Of a stretch of 64,000 nucleotides of DNA, positions 59,746 through 64,000 are shown piece by piece; the first letter of the stretch is position 1, and every line of letters starts with the position of its first letter. The notes under the pieces were generated by a model. That model was not told where the DNA came from. It made no database searches and saw only the letters and a program-made list of their open reading frames with translations. Made by a program: the position numbers and the translations under genes. The stretch covers positions 844,241 to 908,240 of the forward strand of contig NZ_RJKR01000005.1 in the NCBI RefSeq assembly GCF_003752025.1. The letters run 5' to 3'. The DNA comes from Curtobacterium sp. PhB115 (GTDB lineage Bacteria > Actinomycetota > Actinomycetes > Actinomycetales > Microbacteriaceae).

Positions 59746-60912
59746 TTACGTCGGCGAAACGTCCACGTGGACACGGAGCCCGCCCGCGTCCCGTGCGTCG
59801 ATCGTCAGCGCCCAGCCGTGCGCCTGCACGATCGACGCGACGATGGACAGCCCGAGGCCGTTGTGCCGGCCCGGAGCGCCGTCCGGACAGCGCCGGAAGG
59901 GCTCGACGAGGAGCGGCGCCACGTCCGGGGGCACCCGCGCACCGGAGTTCTCGACGAGCACTCCGTCGACGGCGGTCGTCACCCGGACGAACCCGCCCCG
60001 CTCGTTGTGGTCGAGCGCGTTGCCGACCAGGTTCACGAGGAGCTGCCGGACCAGGGTCGGCTCACCCCGGACGACTGTGGCGGGACGGCCTGGAGGCCCG
60101 GATCGCGTGTGCACGACCGTCACGCCCGCCGCACGGGCGGCCCCGGCGACCCCGGTGGTCACCTCGTCGGCGAGCGCGCCGAGCTCGACGTCCGCTGCGC
60201 GGTCGCCGATGCCCCGGTCGGCCTCGGCGAGGTCGAGCAGGGACTCGACCAGGTGCTCGGTGCGGCGGTTCTGGTCGAGGAGCTGTGCCCGGACAGCCGC
60301 GACCTCGTCCGGCAGGGCATCGTCGTGCAACCCGATCTGGACGGCGGCGCGCTGGACGGCCAGTGGGGTGCGGAGCTCGTGCGATGCCTGGGCGACGAAA
60401 CGCCGCTGGCTCTCGAACGCGGTCTCGAGCCGGTCGAGCAGCTCGTCGACGGTCCGGGACAGCCGCCGGAGTTCGTCGTCGGGACCGGTGAGCGCGATCC
60501 GCTCGTGCAGGTTCGACGCGGAGATGCGTGTGGCCGTGGCGGTGATGCGGTCGATCGGCCGGAGCATCCGGCGGCTGACGAACCAGCCGAGCGCACCAGC
60601 GAGCGCCCCAGCGCCGGCGATCCCGACGGCCGACCACTGCCACTGCACGACCGCCACCAGCCGGATGACCGAGGGCTGGGCGCCGTGCGGGAGGGAGTCC
60701 GCCGGCCCACCCGTGGGTGCGGCGCTCGGGCCCGGCGACACCGAGATGTCCGGACGCGCCGCGGTCCGGTCGAACGCCTGCCCGAGGTCGGCGAGCGACA
60801 TGGTGTTGGCGAAGACGACCACGCCGGTCGCGAGCGCCATCGCCGCGAGCGCGAAGACGAGTGCGGTCCGGGTCCGGATGCTCCAGGTGCGCCGGGCGGG
60901 GAGTCGCCTCAC
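59746..60912 (-). CDS. Sensor histidine kinase (OmpR/EnvZ type)
   Basis: The 388-residue kinase has two helices (LVFALAAMALATGVVVFAN and AVGIAGAGALAGALGWFVS) flanking a short ~60-residue external Pro/Gly-rich loop, a HAMP domain, HisKA with His178 (FVAQASHELRTPLA), and an ATPase domain with N-box (LLVNLVGNALDHN) and G-box (NGLGLSIVASIV). The small sensor loop suggests it detects a membrane event or a partner such as the nearby lipoproteins. GTG 60912 overlaps the regulator stop by 4 bp. Confidence 0.93.
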   Translation of the reverse strand: MRRLPARRTWSIRTRTALVFALAAMALATGVVVFANTMSLADLGQAFDRTAARPDISVSPGPSAAPTGGPADSLPHGAQPSVIRLVAVVQWQWSAVGIAGAGALAGALGWFVSRRMLRPIDRITATATRISASNLHERIALTGPDDELRRLSRTVDELLDRLETAFESQRRFVAQASHELRTPLAVQRAAVQIGLHDDALPDEVAAVRAQLLDQNRRTEHLVESLLDLAEADRGIGDRAADVELGALADEVTTGVAGAARAAGVTVVHTRSGPPGRPATVVRGEPTLVRQLLVNLVGNALDHNERGGFVRVTTAVDGVLVENSGARVPPDVAPLLVEPFRRCPDGAPGRHNGLGLSIVASIVQAHGWALTIDARDAGGLRVHVDVSPT

Positions 60913-61562
60913 AACGCGTAGCCCTGCCCGGGCACGGTGCGGATCGGGTCCGGTTCACCGAGCTTCTTCCGGAGCTTCGACATCGTCACCCGCACGGCAG
61001 CGGTGAACGGGTCGATGTTCATGTCCCAGACCTTCTCGAGCAGTTCCTCGGCCGAGACGACGCGCCCGTCCGCCCGGAGCAGCGTCTCGAGCACCCCGAG
61101 CTCCTTCGAGGTCAGGTCGAGCGGCCGGCCGTCCCGTGTCACCATGCGACGGTTCGTGTCGAGCACCAGGCCGGCCCGTTCGAGCACCGGCGCGACGGGG
61201 GCGACGCAGCGGCGGCCGAGTGCCCGCACCCGCGCGACGAGCTCCGGGTACTCGAACGGCTTCGACAGGTAGTCGTCGGCGCCGAGTTCGAGCCCGTTCA
61301 CCCGGTCGGTGAGGGTCGTCGCCGCGGTGAGCATGAGGATGCGGGTGAGGCTGCCGCGAGCCGCGAGCCGTCGGGCGACCTCGTCGCCGTGCAGCCCCGG
61401 GACGTCCCGGTCGAGCACGACGACGTCGTAGTCGTTCACGCTGAGCAGTTCGTCGGCGGTGTCGCCGCGGTAGGCGACGTCGACGGCCATGTCCTGCCGG
61501 GTCAGCCCCTTCGCGACGAGGTCGGCCAGCGGGACTTCGTCGTCGACCACGAGAACACGCAC
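60909..61562 (-). CDS. OmpR-family response regulator
   Basis: The 217-residue protein has a receiver with phospho-acceptor Asp51 (VVLDRDVPG), acidic pair in VVDDEV and Lys in LSKPFEYPEL, then a winged-helix Trans_reg_C domain (LDLTSKELGVLETLLRADGRVVSAEELL region; VRVTMSKLRKKLG; VPGQGYAL end). GTG 61562 is the start; a TGTAAT patch 6 bases upstream could give a leaderless transcript in addition to one starting before the 40-residue frame. Confidence 0.93.
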   Translation of the reverse strand: MRVLVVDDEVPLADLVAKGLTRQDMAVDVAYRGDTADELLSVNDYDVVVLDRDVPGLHGDEVARRLAARGSLTRILMLTAATTLTDRVNGLELGADDYLSKPFEYPELVARVRALGRRCVAPVAPVLERAGLVLDTNRRMVTRDGRPLDLTSKELGVLETLLRADGRVVSAEELLEKVWDMNIDPFTAAVRVTMSKLRKKLGEPDPIRTVPGQGYAL

Positions 61563-61584
61563 GGATGTATTACATGCAGAGTTC

Positions 61585-61707
61585 CTATGAGGCGGCTGGG
61601 TCGACATGGACGACACCCGCCTGCTCGTCGATGTGGATGACGAACTCGGTGCCGCGCGGGCTCGGGAAGACGGCGAGCGGGACGGTGTCGATGCTGAGGT
61701 GGTCCAT
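61585..61707 (-). CDS. Putative 40-residue leader gene of the two-component operon
   Basis: The frame reads MDHLSIDTVPLAVFPSPRG, then TEFVIHIDEQAGVVHVDPAAS. It is soluble, with no family I recognise. Support is positional: it starts about 20 bases after the box shared with the lipoprotein operon, the same distance as there, has AGGAT upstream, and ends 23 bp before the response regulator. It could be a leader peptide or a real small protein; a non-coding leader is the alternative. Confidence 0.45.
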   Translation of the reverse strand: MDHLSIDTVPLAVFPSPRGTEFVIHIDEQAGVVHVDPAAS

Positions 61708-61727
61708 GCCGGCGATCCTGTCGGAGG

Positions 61728-61749
61728 CGGTGTTTCGCCCCCGTAACCG
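61728..61749 (-). promoter_or_regulatory. Shared box upstream of the two-component operon
   Basis: CGGTGTTTCGCCCC (61728-61741) followed by CGTAACCG, matching 59718-59739 apart from a one-base shift on each side of CGTA. It lies between the DUF2231 stop and the 40-residue frame, so it probably marks the autoregulated promoter of the two-component system. Confidence 0.6.
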
Positions 61750-61761
61750 TGGCGCCCCGGA

Positions 61762-62316
61762 TCAGCGGTCGAACGGGACCTCGCCGTCGCGGCTGACGCC
61801 TGCACGCTGTCGGTACGCCAGGTGACCGCCGAGGTAGCCGCCGACGCCGACGACCGCGAGGCCCGCGAACCCGAGGAGCTTGCCCGCACCGTGGTTGCCC
61901 CGCTTCCGCTGCAGCCACGAGAACCCGTAGAGCGAGATGCCGACCCAGTTCACGGCCTGGTGCACCCAGCCGGTCCGGAGCTGCTCGCGGTCGAGCTCCG
62001 ACCAGTCGACGTAGCCGGCGACGGAGGCGCTGCCGGACGAGACGAGTCCGACCCCGACCAGGGTCTTCGCGGCCTTCGCGTTGCCCTTCCCGCCGAGCAG
62101 GTCGAGCACCGCCGCCGAGATCCATGCCCCGAGCGGCACCTGCACCATGAGCGGGTGCAGCGGGTGCCCGAACGGCACCCCGTGCAGCAGCTGGCGCAGC
62201 GCCTTCGGCTTGGCGAGGGCGTTCACCACCGCCCGGTCGATGTCGACGGCCGGATCGAGCACGCTCGCGTGCTCGACGGAGTCGGTGAGGCGACGGAACA
62301 GGCGGATTTCAGGCAT
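61762..62316 (-). CDS. DUF2231-type membrane protein
   Basis: The 184-residue protein has the DUF2231 pattern: a soluble N-terminus, then GVPFGHPLHPLMVQVPLGAW with the conserved His-Pro pairs entering the first of four helices (ISAAVLDLLGG, LVGVGLVSSGSASVAGYVDW, VNWVGISLYGFSWL, LLGFAGLAVVGVGGYLGGHLAY). Conserved His residues in the membrane suggest heme or redox binding in the family; not shown here. Confidence 0.85.
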   Translation of the reverse strand: MPEIRLFRRLTDSVEHASVLDPAVDIDRAVVNALAKPKALRQLLHGVPFGHPLHPLMVQVPLGAWISAAVLDLLGGKGNAKAAKTLVGVGLVSSGSASVAGYVDWSELDREQLRTGWVHQAVNWVGISLYGFSWLQRKRGNHGAGKLLGFAGLAVVGVGGYLGGHLAYRQRAGVSRDGEVPFDR

Positions 62317-62334
62317 GCCCTGGACCGTAAGCCT

Positions 62335-62375
62335 GGAGGCCCGTCACCGATCCCAGGAACCGGTGACGGGCCTCC
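62335..62375 (-). terminator. Terminator of clpB
   Basis: Perfect 14-bp stem (62335-62348 with 62362-62375; arm GGAGGCCCGTCACC) and 13-base loop, 35 bp past the clpB stop. The GGAGGC/GCCTCC stem base recurs in other hairpins of the window. Confidence 0.75.
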
Positions 62376-62409
62376 CGTCGGTCACCCCTGCCGCGGGGCG
62401 GACGCACGC

Positions 62410-64000
<1,591 letters not shown>

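Overview
The window is very GC-rich. Reading frames run wall to wall with G/C in the third codon position, many starts are GTG, and genes often overlap by 4 bp (ATGA/GTGA). Gene content (septum-formation-like protein, Asp23/AmaP operon, MT0933-like antitoxin, actinobacterial YhgE/Pip operon, fruR-fruK-fruA) points to an actinobacterium, most likely Microbacteriaceae such as Curtobacterium. The family assignment is inference; no rRNA or tRNA gene is present to test it. I see no prophage, IS transposase, integrase or CRISPR array. The window is chromosomal housekeeping and accessory transport/regulation, with an unusually dense set of intergenic inverted repeats.

Layout. 1-6.7 kb: a TetR regulator, a lipoprotein, a divergent NimR/NimT-like pair (AraC regulator, CynX-type MFS exporter) and a CPBP protease-histidine kinase-response regulator operon. 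6.7-9.2 kb: LMW phosphatase, purA and two tiny genes facing each other across a palindrome. 9.3-16.6 kb: a 1223-residue secreted subtilase, divergent from an operon of TetR, a motif-less ABC ATPase-like protein and a YhgE/Pip membrane protein. 16.6-25.3 kb: uronate-dehydrogenase-like SDR, DUF559 protein, LacI, TrmH-type methyltransferase, TetR, HAD phosphatase, trans-aconitate methyltransferase, a second CPBP protease and a DtxR/MntR regulator. 25.3-34.6 kb: a tandem 195-bp repeat array, HEAT protein, aldo/keto reductase, septum-formation-like protein, pyrE, a polytopic membrane protein, an M23 peptidase and an APH-like phosphotransferase. 34.6-45 kb: the Asp23/AmaP envelope-stress operon, xthA, a Met/Cys-rich copper-binding-type protein, AEC carrier, nitroreductase, thioesterase, HAD phosphatase, trpF, Ser/Thr kinase, Tudor-like small protein and DedA. 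44.7-55.4 kb: sugar use, comprising a ROK repressor divergent from a GH20 hexosaminidase, fruR-fruK-fruA, and an ABC sugar importer lacking its own ATPase. 55.6-62 kb: a two-component system beside an operon of two paralogous Cys-repeat lipoproteins and a MacAB-like ABC exporter. 62-64 kb: DUF2231 protein and the 3' part of clpB.

The most interesting items are these. First, the two-component/lipoprotein/MacAB locus carries the same motif (CGGTGTTTCGCCCC plus CGTA and CCG) about 20 nt before the first gene of each transcription unit. Second, the ABC-like protein beside YhgE/Pip has lost every catalytic motif. Third, several families of gene-end palindromes recur, one of which supplies the stop codon of two genes. 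Fourth, a hairpin has a loop-proximal run of 10 G facing 24 C.
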